A stretch of DNA of 64,000 bases from NCBI RefSeq assembly GCF_030406405.1, contig NZ_JAUEPL010000037.1:1-64000 (forward strand), in the 5' to 3' direction. The notes beneath the pieces were generated by a model. That model was given only the letters and a program-made list of their open reading frames with translations, was not told where the DNA came from and searched no databases. This DNA is from Streptomyces ficellus. GTDB taxonomy: Bacteria; Actinomycetota; Actinomycetes; Streptomycetales; Streptomycetaceae. Made by a program: the position numbers and the translations under genes. Shown in pieces: positions 1 through 8,295 of the stretch. How positions within the stretch are numbered: the stretch's first letter is position 1; each line of letters begins with the position of its first letter.

Positions 1-439
1 CCCGGCGGGGGGTGGCGTAGGGCATCACGGGCGGCGTACGGCACGAGCGGCTGGATGTGCACGGGGTACGGGCCCGGGGGCTGCGGCTGGACGCGTTCGC
101 CGCGGACGGGGTGGGGAAGGTGGCGTTGAGGCCGGGGGCGGGGCGTGAGCCGGGGCGCGGCGCGGGGCGCGGGGTGGCGCGCTGGGCGACCCGCGTGCCG
201 GAGCCCTGACGGGCCGTCAGCCAGCCCTCGGCGACGAGCTCGGCGTACGCGTCGGCGACCGTGTTGCGGGCGATGCCCAGGTCCGCGGCGAGCGAACGGG
301 AGGACGGCAGCCGGGTCCCGGGCGCCAGCCGCCCGGTCCGAACCGCCTCGCGCAACGCGTCCATCAGGCCGGAACGCAACCCCGGGCCACGCAGCTCCAG
401 ATGAAGGTCGGCCCCGAAAGTGGCCCAGGAATCCGTCAT
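1..439 (-). CDS. MocR/GntR-family transcriptional regulator, N-terminal part (cut by window edge)
   Basis: Residues 1-85 form a GntR-type winged helix: LRSGLMDALREAVRTGRLAPG, then LPSSRSLAADLGIARNT and LVAEGWLTARQGSGT. This is the arrangement of MocR regulators, which join a GntR DNA-binding domain to a PLP-aminotransferase-fold effector domain. After residue 85 the frame stays open to the window edge. That stretch is Pro/Arg/Ser-rich and does not resemble the start of the aminotransferase domain, so it may be a long linker or contain a frameshift outside or near the edge. The ATG lies between two GAAAGTGG repeats and is divergent from an AhpD-like gene 47 bp away, which is its probable target. 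Family call good; integrity unknown. Confidence 0.7.
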   Translation of the reverse strand, partial: MTDSWATFGADLHLELRGPGLRSGLMDALREAVRTGRLAPGTRLPSSRSLAADLGIARNTVADAYAELVAEGWLTARQGSGTRVAQRATPRPAPRPGSRPAPGLNATFPTPSAANASSRSPRARTPCTSSRSCRTPPVMPYATPRR

Positions 440-451
440 GAAAGTGGACCA
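416..451. promoter_or_regulatory. Direct-repeat operator candidate in the divergent promoter
   Basis: GAAAGTGGCCCA (416-427) and GAAAGTGGACCA (440-451) are direct repeats 24 bp apart, differing at one position. They flank the regulator's start codon and lie just upstream of the AhpD-like gene. MocR regulators such as GabR and PdxR are known to bind direct repeats, so autoregulation plus control of the divergent gene is a reasonable inference. Confidence 0.5.
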
Positions 452-486
452 TACCTCTGCGCCACAGCCCACGTACGGTCATAGCC

Positions 487-993
487 ATGACTCACAACGC
501 ACCTGAGTACGCGACCGAGCACACCCCCCGCCTCCCCTGGGCCCGGCACGCTCCCGAGGTCTACAAGGCCATGGTCCGGCTGGACGCCGCCGCCCGGCAG
601 GGCGTCGACCCGGTCCTCCTGGAACTGGTCAAGATCCGCGCCTCGCAGCTCAACCACTGCGCCTTCTGCCTGGACATGCACACCAAGGACGCGCTGGCGG
701 CGGGCGAGTCGGTCGAAAGGATCGTCCAGCTCAGCGCGTGGGAGGAGTCCCGGCACTTCTACACCGACAAGGAGCTCGCGGCAATCGAACTGACCGAGGC
801 CATCACCGTCCTGACGGACGGTTTCGTCCCCGACGAGGTGTACGCGAGGGCGGCCAAGCAGTTCGAGGAGGCGGAGCTGGCCCAGCTGATCGCCGCGATC
901 ACCGTCATCAACGCCTGGAACCGCTTCGCGGTCACCACGCGCATGGTCCCGGGCCACTACACGCCGGGCCAGTACGAGGGCCTGGCCAAGTGA
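487..993 (+). CDS. Carboxymuconolactone decarboxylase / AhpD-like protein
   Basis: A 168-residue protein of the CMD/AhpD fold. The diagnostic motif HCAFCLDMHTKDA (CxxC followed by a His three residues on) is at residues 57-69. In AhpD this redox pair and histidine act in alkyl-hydroperoxide reduction, often coupled to mycothiol or lipoyl partners in actinobacteria. The family also contains decarboxylases, so the substrate is unknown. It starts at ATG 487, divergent from the MocR-type regulator, with no convincing Shine-Dalgarno in the 47-bp gap, so translation may be leaderless or start close to the 5' end. It is a single-gene unit; the next gene is convergent. Confidence 0.85.
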   Translation: MTHNAPEYATEHTPRLPWARHAPEVYKAMVRLDAAARQGVDPVLLELVKIRASQLNHCAFCLDMHTKDALAAGESVERIVQLSAWEESRHFYTDKELAAIELTEAITVLTDGFVPDEVYARAAKQFEEAELAQLIAAITVINAWNRFAVTTRMVPGHYTPGQYEGLAK

Positions 994-1019
994 CGGCCTG
1001 ACGGCCGCCGCCGATGCTT

Positions 1020-2129
1020 TCAGCCGCGCCGCAGCTCGTAGCGGATGCCGTCGTCGGTGGCGGCGGCCTCGGTGAAGCCGGCGCGGGTGACGACCCCGTG
1101 CGAGGGCGTGTTGCCGCGGTCGACGGTGGCGCGCAGGACGGTCACCTCCGGGTGGGTGAAGGCCCAGTCGGCCAGCGCGCGCAGCGCCTCGGTGGCGTAG
1201 CCCTGGCCGCGCGCCGCCTCCACCAGGTCGTAGCCGATCTCGGCCTGGCCTTCGGCGTCGGGGGCGGCGTGGAAGCCGATGCCGCCCACCGCGCGGCCGT
1301 CGCCGGCGCGGACGATGGCGTAGGTACCCCAGCCCGGGCGGTACGTGCCGTCCTCGCGGGCCTTCACCACCATCCCGCCGGCGAACCGCGTGCCGCGCTC
1401 CGGCCCGTCGCCCGCCCACGCGAAACCGCCGCTGCCGCCGCCGTGCAGGTCGGCCGCCAGGTGGGGCGACACCTCGCACAGCAGCAGGCGTTCGGCGCGC
1501 AGGGGCTGGGCGTACCAGCGCCAGGCCGCCAGGCGGGGCAGCAAGTCGAGCTCGGCGCGGCCGGTGGCCCACAGCAGGGTCCGCCACGGGTCGTCCGTGC
1601 GCGGGGCGTGCGCGAAGAGGCGGTCCAGGACCCGGGCGCACAGGTGCGGGGGCGGCCGCCAGTCGGGGACGTCGAGGGCGCCGAGGATGTCGTACGTGTG
1701 CAGCAGCGCCTCGACGACGCCCATCGCCGCGAAGCCGTCGGCCCCGGCCATGCCGTACGGATGCCACGCCCGCACCTCGTCGGGCGTGGTGCGGACGGCG
1801 GCGGACAGCAGCCCGCCGGTCGCCTCGATGACGTGGATGAGACCGGCCGGGGTGGTGCCGGGGTCGGGGGTGATCTCGAAGGGGACGTACGTGTCGGTGG
1901 CACGGCCGGTCAACTGGGCGGCGTAGCCGGTGAAGTCGCCCGCGATGTGGACGGCCGTGTCGTAGCAGCTCCACTCCAGCCCGGCCGCCGCGCCGGACCA
2001 GTCCCGGTCCGCGACGCCGCGCAGCGCGCGGGCGGTGAGTGCCACCGCTTCGTCGATGTCGTCCGCCCCCACGACCCCCGTGATGCCCGCGATACCCGTG
2101 ATCCCCTTGATCCCCATGGCCGCGACCAT
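1020..2129 (-). CDS. Maleylpyruvate-isomerase-like / GNAT acetyltransferase fusion
   Basis: About 369 residues with two domains. Residues about 20-210 resemble the mycothiol-dependent maleylpyruvate isomerase/DinB-like fold (WSCYDTAVHIAGDFTGYA near the N terminus, HPYGMAGADG and a conserved helix EALLHTYDILGAL). From about residue 265 to the end is a GNAT N-acetyltransferase domain (GWGTYAIVRAGDGRAVGGIGF, then the acetyl-CoA loop RGQGYATEALRALADWAF and VDRGNTPSHGVVTRAGF). Start codons ATG 2129 and ATG 2117 are both possible and neither has a clear ribosome site. The gene is divergent from a DinB-like gene at 2248, whose fold relates to the N-terminal half. Substrates of both domains are unknown. 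Confidence 0.75.
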   Translation of the reverse strand: MVAAMGIKGITGIAGITGVVGADDIDEAVALTARALRGVADRDWSGAAAGLEWSCYDTAVHIAGDFTGYAAQLTGRATDTYVPFEITPDPGTTPAGLIHVIEATGGLLSAAVRTTPDEVRAWHPYGMAGADGFAAMGVVEALLHTYDILGALDVPDWRPPPHLCARVLDRLFAHAPRTDDPWRTLLWATGRAELDLLPRLAAWRWYAQPLRAERLLLCEVSPHLAADLHGGGSGGFAWAGDGPERGTRFAGGMVVKAREDGTYRPGWGTYAIVRAGDGRAVGGIGFHAAPDAEGQAEIGYDLVEAARGQGYATEALRALADWAFTHPEVTVLRATVDRGNTPSHGVVTRAGFTEAAATDDGIRYELRRG

Positions 2130-2247
2130 AGATCGGTACGTCCGCGGGGGCCACCGCTTTTCGAGGCGCCCGCCGAAATCCGCTGGGCCACGCCGCCGGG
2201 TGTGAACCATCCTGGGAACCCGCCCGCCCGCTGGAGGAGGATTCTCC

Positions 2248-2757
2248 ATGACCACCACCGCACGTACCGGTCCGCCGCTCGTCGGGGACGAGCGCACGAT
2301 GCTGCGCGCCTTCCTCGACTACCACCGCGCCACCCTCGCCATGAAGTGTGACGGCCTGTCGGACGAGGACCTGCGCCGCCGCTCGATGCCCCCCTCCACG
2401 CTGTCCCTCCTCGGCCTGGTCCGCCACATGGCGGAGGTGGAACGCGCCTGGTTCCGCCGGACGATCAACGCCGAGGACGTGCCGCTCGTCTGGTCGCCCG
2501 ACGGCGACTACCAGGTGGCGTACGACGCCACGGGAGCCACGCGCTCGGAGGCGTTCGCCGCCTGGCGGGCGGAGGTCGAGCACGCGCGCCGTATCGAGGC
2601 CTCGGCCGCGTCGCTGGACGTCACCGGCCACAACGCCCGGTGGAACGTCGACGTGTCGCTGCGCCATGTGATGCTGCACCTCATCCACGAGTACGCCCGC
2701 CACAACGGCCACGCGGACCTCCTCCGCGAGGGCGTCGACGGCACGGTCGGCGCCTGA
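2248..2757 (+). CDS. DinB family protein (DUF664)
   Basis: 169 residues with the DUF664/DinB four-helix arrangement. Histidines that would bind the metal are visible in LGLVRHMAEVERAWF (residues about 56-70) and in the C-terminal helix MLHLIHEYARHNGHADLLRE. The ATG follows a strong ribosome site (GGAGGAGG, 7 bp spacing). Members of this superfamily are thiol-dependent metalloenzymes, in actinobacteria often using mycothiol or bacillithiol; the reaction of this one cannot be read from sequence. It is divergent from the isomerase/GNAT fusion and probably monocistronic; the next gene begins 132 bp on with its own promoter-like sequence. Confidence 0.85.
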   Translation: MTTTARTGPPLVGDERTMLRAFLDYHRATLAMKCDGLSDEDLRRRSMPPSTLSLLGLVRHMAEVERAWFRRTINAEDVPLVWSPDGDYQVAYDATGATRSEAFAAWRAEVEHARRIEASAASLDVTGHNARWNVDVSLRHVMLHLIHEYARHNGHADLLREGVDGTVGA

Positions 2758-2785
2758 CGCCTGACGCCTGACGCCTGACGCCTGA
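2751..2785 (+). repeat. Tandem heptamer CGCCTGA x5
   Basis: Five perfect copies of CGCCTGA run through the stop codon of the DinB-like gene. The first copy supplies the final Ala codon and the TGA stop; the others are non-coding and each contains a TGA. This looks like slippage expansion. No function is evident. Confidence 0.9.
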
Positions 2786-2889
2786 CGGGCGGCGGGCGCG
2801 GGCTGTGGGCCGGGCAGCGGGGCGCCACCGGGTGCGCGCCCGGCGGCCGCGGACAGGCGGTGCCCCATATGCCTGATTAACCTGGTTCC

Positions 2890-5800
2890 GTGGAGTCGTA
2901 TCCGACGCCTGTGAGAGCCCAACGCGGCGGGGAGCGGTCCGGTGCCGGAGTGCGCGCCGAGATCCTCGCCTCCTGGGAGCGCTCGCAGTCGCTCGGCATC
3001 GACCGCGAGGGCATGGTGCTGCCCGTCGAGAGCGACCTGGACCCGGACTCGCGCCTGATACGGGCCGCCGCGCCGGTGTTGGAACGGCTGTGCGGGCGGT
3101 TCTCCGGTCTGCCGGTCACGGTGGCCCTGGCCGACGCCGAGGCGAACATCATCGACCGGCGGGGCGACCGGGTGGGGCTGGAGCTGATGGACGAGGCGTC
3201 CCTGGTGCCGGGCGCCAACGTCGACGAGCGCTTCATGGGCACCAGCAGCGTCAGCATGGCGCTGAGCACCAAGGCGCCGTTCGTGGTCGTGGGCCACGAG
3301 CACTTCCTGCACAATCTCAAGGCGCTGACCTGCATGGCCGCGCCGGTGCACGATCCTGTGAGCGGCACCGTGCAGGGCGCGGTCAACCTCTCGGTGCCCG
3401 AGGAGCTGGCCAAGCCGGGCATGGCCCTGGCGCTCCGGGACGCCACCGACCGGATCGGCGAGCGCCTGCTGGAGCTCAGCTCCGCCAGGGAGCGCGACCT
3501 GATGAGGTCCTTCCTCCGTGCCAGGGAGCGCGGCCCCCGCGCCGGGCTCGACTTCCGCCCGGGCGAGCCGGCGATTCCCGGCGGAGCGGCTCCCCAGCTG
3601 GCCCGGCGGGAGCGGTTGGCGCTGCTGGAGGCGGCCGTGGAGCTGATCTCCTCCCACGAGGAGACGTCCGCCGAGGTCGGCCTCGCGGGCGGCCGCGTGG
3701 CAGCCCTGCGCCGCAAGGCGCTGCGCCACGGCGACGCCGAGGGCGCCGCCGTCGAGGTCAGCTTCCGGGAGGGTCCGGGGGCGGGTACGGGGACCGGGGC
3801 GGCGGCGGGTACGGCCACCGCGACCGTGGCGGGGACGGCGACCGGGGCGGCGGCTGGGACGGCGACCGCGACCGCCCCCGACGGTCGGAAGGTGCCCCTG
3901 CTCGGCCCCTCGGCCCCCGCCCCCGCCTCCGCCGGGGAGCAGCAGCCCGCCCAGCCGCCCGGCAGCCGCCCCGACGCGTGGCTGCTGCTGGTGGGCGAGC
4001 CGGGTGTCGGCCGCCTCGCCGCGGAGGCGCGCGGACGGCTGTCCCTGCTGAACGAGGCGGGCGTGCACGTCGGCACCACGCTGGACATGCGCCGCACCGC
4101 GGAGGAACTGGCCGAGATCGCGGTGCCCCGGTTCGCCGACCTCGTCGTCGTGGACCTGGTCGAGAGCGTCCTCGCGGGCGAGGAACCCCCGCCGGGCCCG
4201 GTCGGCCCCGGTACGCCGCTGCGCCGCGCAGCCACCCGGTCCGGCGAGGACACGGTGCGCGACGCCGGGGCGGGCGGGCCGGTCACGTACCCGGCCGGTA
4301 CCCCGCAGGCGCGCTGTCTCGGCAGCGGGGAGCCGGTCGCCGAATCCGTGCCGGTCACCGGCTCGGGGCCGGTCGCCGAATCGGGGCCGGTCACCGGCTC
4401 GGGGCCGGTCGCCGAATCGGGGCCGGTCGCCGGCTCGGGGCCGGTCACCGGCTCGGGGCCGGTTGCCGCATCGGGGCCGGTTGCCGCATCGGGGCCGGTC
4501 GCCGGCTCGGAGCCGGCCACCGCCGCGGCGGCGCGCCCGGCCGGCGGCGGCCACCCCGTGGACCTGCTGGGCGAGGGCGTGCACGCCTACGTGGGCGCCC
4601 CGCTGTGCGCCAGGGGCGCGATCCTCGGGCTGGCGGGGTTCTACCGGTGCGGCAGCGCCAGGCCGTACGACGAGGACGACATCACCCTCGCGGCGGAGCT
4701 GGCCGCCCGCGCCGCCATCAGCGTGGACAACGCCCGCCGCTTCAGCCGGGAGCGCAACGCCTCCCTCACCCTTCAGCGCAGCCTGCTGCCGCGCGACCTG
4801 CCCCGGCTGGCCGCCGCCGACCTCGCCTTCCGCTACCTGCCCGCCGACACCGGCCTGGGCGTGGGCGGCGACTGGTTCGACGCGATCCCGCTGTCCGGGA
4901 TGCGGGCGGCGCTGGTCGTCGGCGACGTGGCCGGGCACGGCCTGCACGCGGCGGCCACCATGGGGCGGCTGCGCACGGCGGTGCGCACCCTGGCCGGTCT
5001 CGACCTGCCGCCGGAGGAGGTGCTGGCCCACCTGGACGACCTGGTCGGCCGCGCCTCCGACGACCCGGCCGAGGAGCAGGACCCGGCCACGGCGGCGACG
5101 TGCCTGTACGTGGTGTACGACCCGGTGTGCTGCCGCATGACGGCGGCCCGGGCCGGGCATCCGCCGCCCGCGGTGGCCCCGCCCGGGGGCACGGCCCGGA
5201 TGGTCGACATCCCGGCCGGCCCGCCACTCGGGCTCGGCGGGCTCCAGCCGTACGAGTCCGCCTCCGTCGAGCTGGCCCCGGGCAGCCTGCTGGCGCTGTA
5301 CACCGACGGGCTGCTGAAGGAGGGGCGCGGATACGGGAACACCGAGGCGCGGATGCGGCAACTGCTGGCCGCGCTGAGCGGCGGGGGCGGCCCTGGTGAG
5401 GGCGGCGAGACGTCTGTGGAGCGCGCCTGCGACCGGATCACCGGCACGCTGCTGCCCGGCGGCCCGCGCGACGACGTGGCCCTGCTGCTGGCCCGGGTGC
5501 GCGCGCTGCCCGAGGACCGGGTGGCGTCCTGGGAGCTGCCGCCCGACCCCTCGGTGGTCGCGGGCGCCAGGGAGCTGGTACGCCGGCAACTGGCCGACTG
5601 GGGCCTGGCGGACCTGGAGTTCACCACCGGCCTGGTGGTCAGTGAGCTGGTCACCAACGCCGTGCGGTACGGCGGCGAGGGACCGGTGTCGCTGCGGCTG
5701 CTGCGCGACGGAGCGCTGATCTGCGAGGTGTCCGACCACAGCAACTCCTCGCCGCGCATCCGGCGCGCCGCCACGACCGAGGAGGGCGGGCGCGGACTGT

Positions 5801-5949
5801 TCCTGGTGGCGCAGTTCACCAAGAGCTGGGGCGCGCGGTTCATGCCGCAGGGCAAGACGGTATGGGCCGAACAGGTGCCGCAGGCGGAGCGGCGGGCGCC
5901 GGAGGCGGACGAGCATGCGCTGCTGGACATGTTCGACGACCTGGCGTGA
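2890..5949 (+). CDS. GAF / SpoIIE phosphatase / RsbW-like ATPase multidomain regulator
   Basis: 1019 residues from a GTG start. Residues about 20-190 match the N-terminal sensor of AcoR-type activators (EILASWERSQSLGI; GTSSVSMAL; HNLKALTCMAAPVHDP). A GAF-like sensor follows at about 365-610, split by low-complexity blocks: Ala/Thr/Gly (about 297-330) and ten SGPVxx hexapeptides (480-540). Residues about 620-865 are a SpoIIE PP2C phosphatase (GGDWFDAI, GDVAGHGLHAA, YTDGLLKEG, RDDVALLL). Residues about 875-1005 are an RsbW-like HATPase (SELVTNAVRYGG, GRGLFLVAQF). Such proteins in Streptomyces act in partner-switching control of alternative sigma factors by phosphorylating or dephosphorylating anti-anti-sigma factors. 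Having phosphatase and kinase-like ATPase in one chain means target output is not predictable. It is followed 48 bp later by a second SpoIIE gene. Confidence 0.85.
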   Translation: MESYPTPVRAQRGGERSGAGVRAEILASWERSQSLGIDREGMVLPVESDLDPDSRLIRAAAPVLERLCGRFSGLPVTVALADAEANIIDRRGDRVGLELMDEASLVPGANVDERFMGTSSVSMALSTKAPFVVVGHEHFLHNLKALTCMAAPVHDPVSGTVQGAVNLSVPEELAKPGMALALRDATDRIGERLLELSSARERDLMRSFLRARERGPRAGLDFRPGEPAIPGGAAPQLARRERLALLEAAVELISSHEETSAEVGLAGGRVAALRRKALRHGDAEGAAVEVSFREGPGAGTGTGAAAGTATATVAGTATGAAAGTATATAPDGRKVPLLGPSAPAPASAGEQQPAQPPGSRPDAWLLLVGEPGVGRLAAEARGRLSLLNEAGVHVGTTLDMRRTAEELAEIAVPRFADLVVVDLVESVLAGEEPPPGPVGPGTPLRRAATRSGEDTVRDAGAGGPVTYPAGTPQARCLGSGEPVAESVPVTGSGPVAESGPVTGSGPVAESGPVAGSGPVTGSGPVAASGPVAASGPVAGSEPATAAAARPAGGGHPVDLLGEGVHAYVGAPLCARGAILGLAGFYRCGSARPYDEDDITLAAELAARAAISVDNARRFSRERNASLTLQRSLLPRDLPRLAAADLAFRYLPADTGLGVGGDWFDAIPLSGMRAALVVGDVAGHGLHAAATMGRLRTAVRTLAGLDLPPEEVLAHLDDLVGRASDDPAEEQDPATAATCLYVVYDPVCCRMTAARAGHPPPAVAPPGGTARMVDIPAGPPLGLGGLQPYESASVELAPGSLLALYTDGLLKEGRGYGNTEARMRQLLAALSGGGGPGEGGETSVERACDRITGTLLPGGPRDDVALLLARVRALPEDRVASWELPPDPSVVAGARELVRRQLADWGLADLEFTTGLVVSELVTNAVRYGGEGPVSLRLLRDGALICEVSDHSNSSPRIRRAATTEEGGRGLFLVAQFTKSWGARFMPQGKTVWAEQVPQAERRAPEADEHALLDMFDDLA
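4324..4515 (+). repeat. In-frame 18-bp minisatellite (SGPVxx hexapeptides)
   Basis: About ten tandem 18-bp units encode SGPVAE, SGPVTG, SGPVAG and SGPVAA, alternating in blocks, within the GAF-region linker of the phosphatase gene. The units differ at only a few positions, which implies recent expansion. The array is in frame and would add a flexible Pro/Gly linker. Confidence 0.9.
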
Positions 5950-5997
5950 GCCGCCGGCCGGTCCCGCCCTGGCGGCCGATGGCGCGAGGGGTGACCG

Positions 5998-8196
5998 GTG
6001 ACCAGTGGCGACGAGCCGGCGAACGCCGGAGAGCTGGACGCGGCGCTCGGCGAGGCCATGCGCCGTACCGGCGCGTCCATCGGCGCCTTCTACCTGCTGG
6101 TGCCTCAGGAGCAGGTCCTCCGCCTGGTCGTGGTGGGCGGCGCGCCCCCCGACGTCGCCGCGCCGTGGGCGAGGGTCGCCCTGGCCGCCCCCGCCCCGGT
6201 GGCCGACGCGGTCCGCGAGAACCGTCTCATCTGGGTCGGCGGCCAGGACGAGCTGGCCCGCGGCTATCCGCGCACCGCGGTGGCGCTGCCCTACCCGCTC
6301 GCGCTGGCCGCCACCCCCGTCGCCGGTGACCGCCGCTGGGGTGCCCTGCTCCTGATGTGGCCGGGCAGTCATCCGCCCCGTATGACACGGCGCGAGCGCG
6401 GCCACATCGCGTCCAGCAGCCGGCGGCTGGCCCGGCTGCTGGACGAGGCCGCCCGCGCCGGGCGTCCCGTGACGGCGCCCGACGAGCCGCGCATCCTGGC
6501 CGCCGCCCCGCCGGCCGGTCTTCGGACCGCGCCGCAACCGGCCCTGGCGGCCGCCGACTTCGCCGAGCGCCTGCCCGAAGGGTGCTGCGCGCTCGACCTC
6601 CAGGGCCGCATCACCTTCCTCAGCGCCAGGGGCGCCGAGCTGCTCGGCCGCGGCGCCGACGAGCTGCTGGGCACACTGCCGTGGCAGGCCCTGCCCTGGC
6701 TGGACGATCCGGTGTACGAGGACCGCTACCGTGCCGCGGTCATCAGCCGTCAGCCCGTGTCGTTCACGGCCTGCCGCCCGCCCGACCAGTGGCTGGACTT
6801 CCGGCTCTACCCGGACGCGAGCGGCATCAGCGTGCGCATCACCCCGTCCAGTACCGGGCCCCGTCCCACGGCCGGTCCCACGCCCGACCTCACCTCCGGT
6901 CCCACGCCCGGTCCCACGCCCGGATTCACGCCGGGCCGGGAACCCGACTTGCACCAGCCGCTGCCCGCCCCGGCACCCGCCCGCGCCGGTCAGCTCTACC
7001 AGTTGATGCACCTGGCCGCCGCGCTCACCGAGGCCGTGGGGGTGCGGGACGTGGTGGACCTGGTCGCCGATCAGATCATGCCCGCGTTCGGCGCCCACGG
7101 CCTGGTGCTGTCCACCGCCGAGTCCGGACGGTTGCGGATCATCGGCTCGCGCGGCTACCCGCCGTACATCATCGAACGCCTCGACGGCCTCCCCCTCGAC
7201 ACCCGCGTCACCCCGGCGGGGCAGGCCCTCGCCACCGGCGTGCCGTCGTTCTTCACGCACCCCGACGAGATGGCGCGCATCTACCCGGAGGCCCCGCTCA
7301 TCAGCGGCAAGCAGGCGTGGGCCTTCCTGCCGCTGATCATCTCCGGCCGTCCGGTGGGCATCTGCGTACTGACGTACGACCGGCCCCGGGCCTTCCCCGC
7401 CGAGGAGCGGGCCGTGCTCACCTCACTGGCCGGGCTCATCGCCCAGGCGCTGGACCGGGCCCGGCTGTACGACGCCAAACACCAGCTCGCCCACGGGCTC
7501 CAGGAGGCCCTGCTGCCGCACACCCTCCCCGCAGTCACCGGCCTCCAGGTCGCCGCCCGCTACCTGCCGGCCACCCGGGGCATGGACATCGGCGGCGACT
7601 TCTACGACCTGATCCGCCTCGACGCCACCACCGCCGCGGCCGTCATCGGCGACGTCCAGGGCCACAACGTCTCGGCCGCCGCGCTCATGGGCCAGGTCCG
7701 TACCGCCGTCCACACCCACGCGACCGCGGGCGCCTCGCCCGACGAGGTGCTGGCCCGCACCAACCGCCTGCTCCTGGACCTGGACCCGGGCCTGTTCACC
7801 ACCTGCCTGTACGCCCACCTCGACCTCACCCGCCACCGCGCCCACCTGGTCAGCGCGGGCCACCCACCACCGCTCCTGCGCCACCCGGACGGCCACGCCC
7901 ACCCCGTGGACGTGACACCCGGCCCGGTACTGGGCATCGTCCCGGAGGCCACGTACCCGGTGACGGACATCCCGCTGCGCACCGGCACCCTGCTCGCCCT
8001 CTACACCGACGGCCTGGTCGAAACCGCCGACACGGACATCGAGCAGGCCATCACCGACGTCGCCGCCCACCTCGACGAAGCCGCCGACCAGGACCTCGAC
8101 CTCCTCATGGACACGATCCTGCGCCAAGCCCCTCCCCCGCACCGGCACACCGACGACATCGCACTCCTCCTGCTCCGGAGCACGGCCACCGACTGA
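5998..8196 (+). CDS. GAF-PAS-GAF SpoIIE-type serine phosphatase
   Basis: 732 residues from GTG 5998, preceded by a GAGGGGTGA ribosome site. Residues about 10-150 form a GAF-like domain. Residues about 187-285 form a PAS domain (LDLQGRITFLSARGAELLG). A Pro/Thr linker (about 284-318, repeats of GPTP) leads to a second GAF (about 335-490, SRGYPPYIIERLDGLPL, ISGKQAWAFLPLI). The C-terminal PP2C of the SpoIIE class covers about 495-732 (GGDFYDLI, IGDVQGHN, YTDGLVETAD, TDDIALLLL). Family members are cytoplasmic Mn/Mg-dependent phosphatases acting on phosphorylated STAS-domain antagonists. Unlike its upstream neighbour it lacks the C-terminal ATPase. The 48-bp gap and same orientation suggest co-transcription. 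Confidence 0.88.
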   Translation: MTSGDEPANAGELDAALGEAMRRTGASIGAFYLLVPQEQVLRLVVVGGAPPDVAAPWARVALAAPAPVADAVRENRLIWVGGQDELARGYPRTAVALPYPLALAATPVAGDRRWGALLLMWPGSHPPRMTRRERGHIASSSRRLARLLDEAARAGRPVTAPDEPRILAAAPPAGLRTAPQPALAAADFAERLPEGCCALDLQGRITFLSARGAELLGRGADELLGTLPWQALPWLDDPVYEDRYRAAVISRQPVSFTACRPPDQWLDFRLYPDASGISVRITPSSTGPRPTAGPTPDLTSGPTPGPTPGFTPGREPDLHQPLPAPAPARAGQLYQLMHLAAALTEAVGVRDVVDLVADQIMPAFGAHGLVLSTAESGRLRIIGSRGYPPYIIERLDGLPLDTRVTPAGQALATGVPSFFTHPDEMARIYPEAPLISGKQAWAFLPLIISGRPVGICVLTYDRPRAFPAEERAVLTSLAGLIAQALDRARLYDAKHQLAHGLQEALLPHTLPAVTGLQVAARYLPATRGMDIGGDFYDLIRLDATTAAAVIGDVQGHNVSAAALMGQVRTAVHTHATAGASPDEVLARTNRLLLDLDPGLFTTCLYAHLDLTRHRAHLVSAGHPPPLLRHPDGHAHPVDVTPGPVLGIVPEATYPVTDIPLRTGTLLALYTDGLVETADTDIEQAITDVAAHLDEAADQDLDLLMDTILRQAPPPHRHTDDIALLLLRSTATD

Positions 8197-8295
8197 CTGG
8201 CCCCCTGGTCCCCGCACGCCCACGGGGACCGCCCCAGTACGCCAACGGCGCGCGCGGCCTTACCGGTCGCCGTGCGGGCCGCCCGCTCTCCGGGG

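Noticed and set aside
1..209. Possible plus-strand gene end opposite the truncated regulator (frame ending near 208)
   Set aside because: It would overlap the winged-helix gene's linker antisense and has no recognisable motif; without sequence left of the window it cannot be supported.
1014..2351. Long plus-strand frame opposite the isomerase/GNAT fusion
   Set aside because: Composition is typical of a complementary-frame shadow; the minus-strand protein has two recognisable domains.
4324..4515. Possible CRISPR-like array
   Set aside because: Units are 18 bp, contiguous and in frame with a coding sequence, with no spacers; it is a minisatellite.
436..7260. A 2274-codon open frame on the minus strand opposite the phosphatase genes
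   Set aside because: It is the antisense shadow of strongly coding plus-strand genes in a GC-rich genome: Arg/Gly/Gln-rich, no domain, spans real gene boundaries on both strands.
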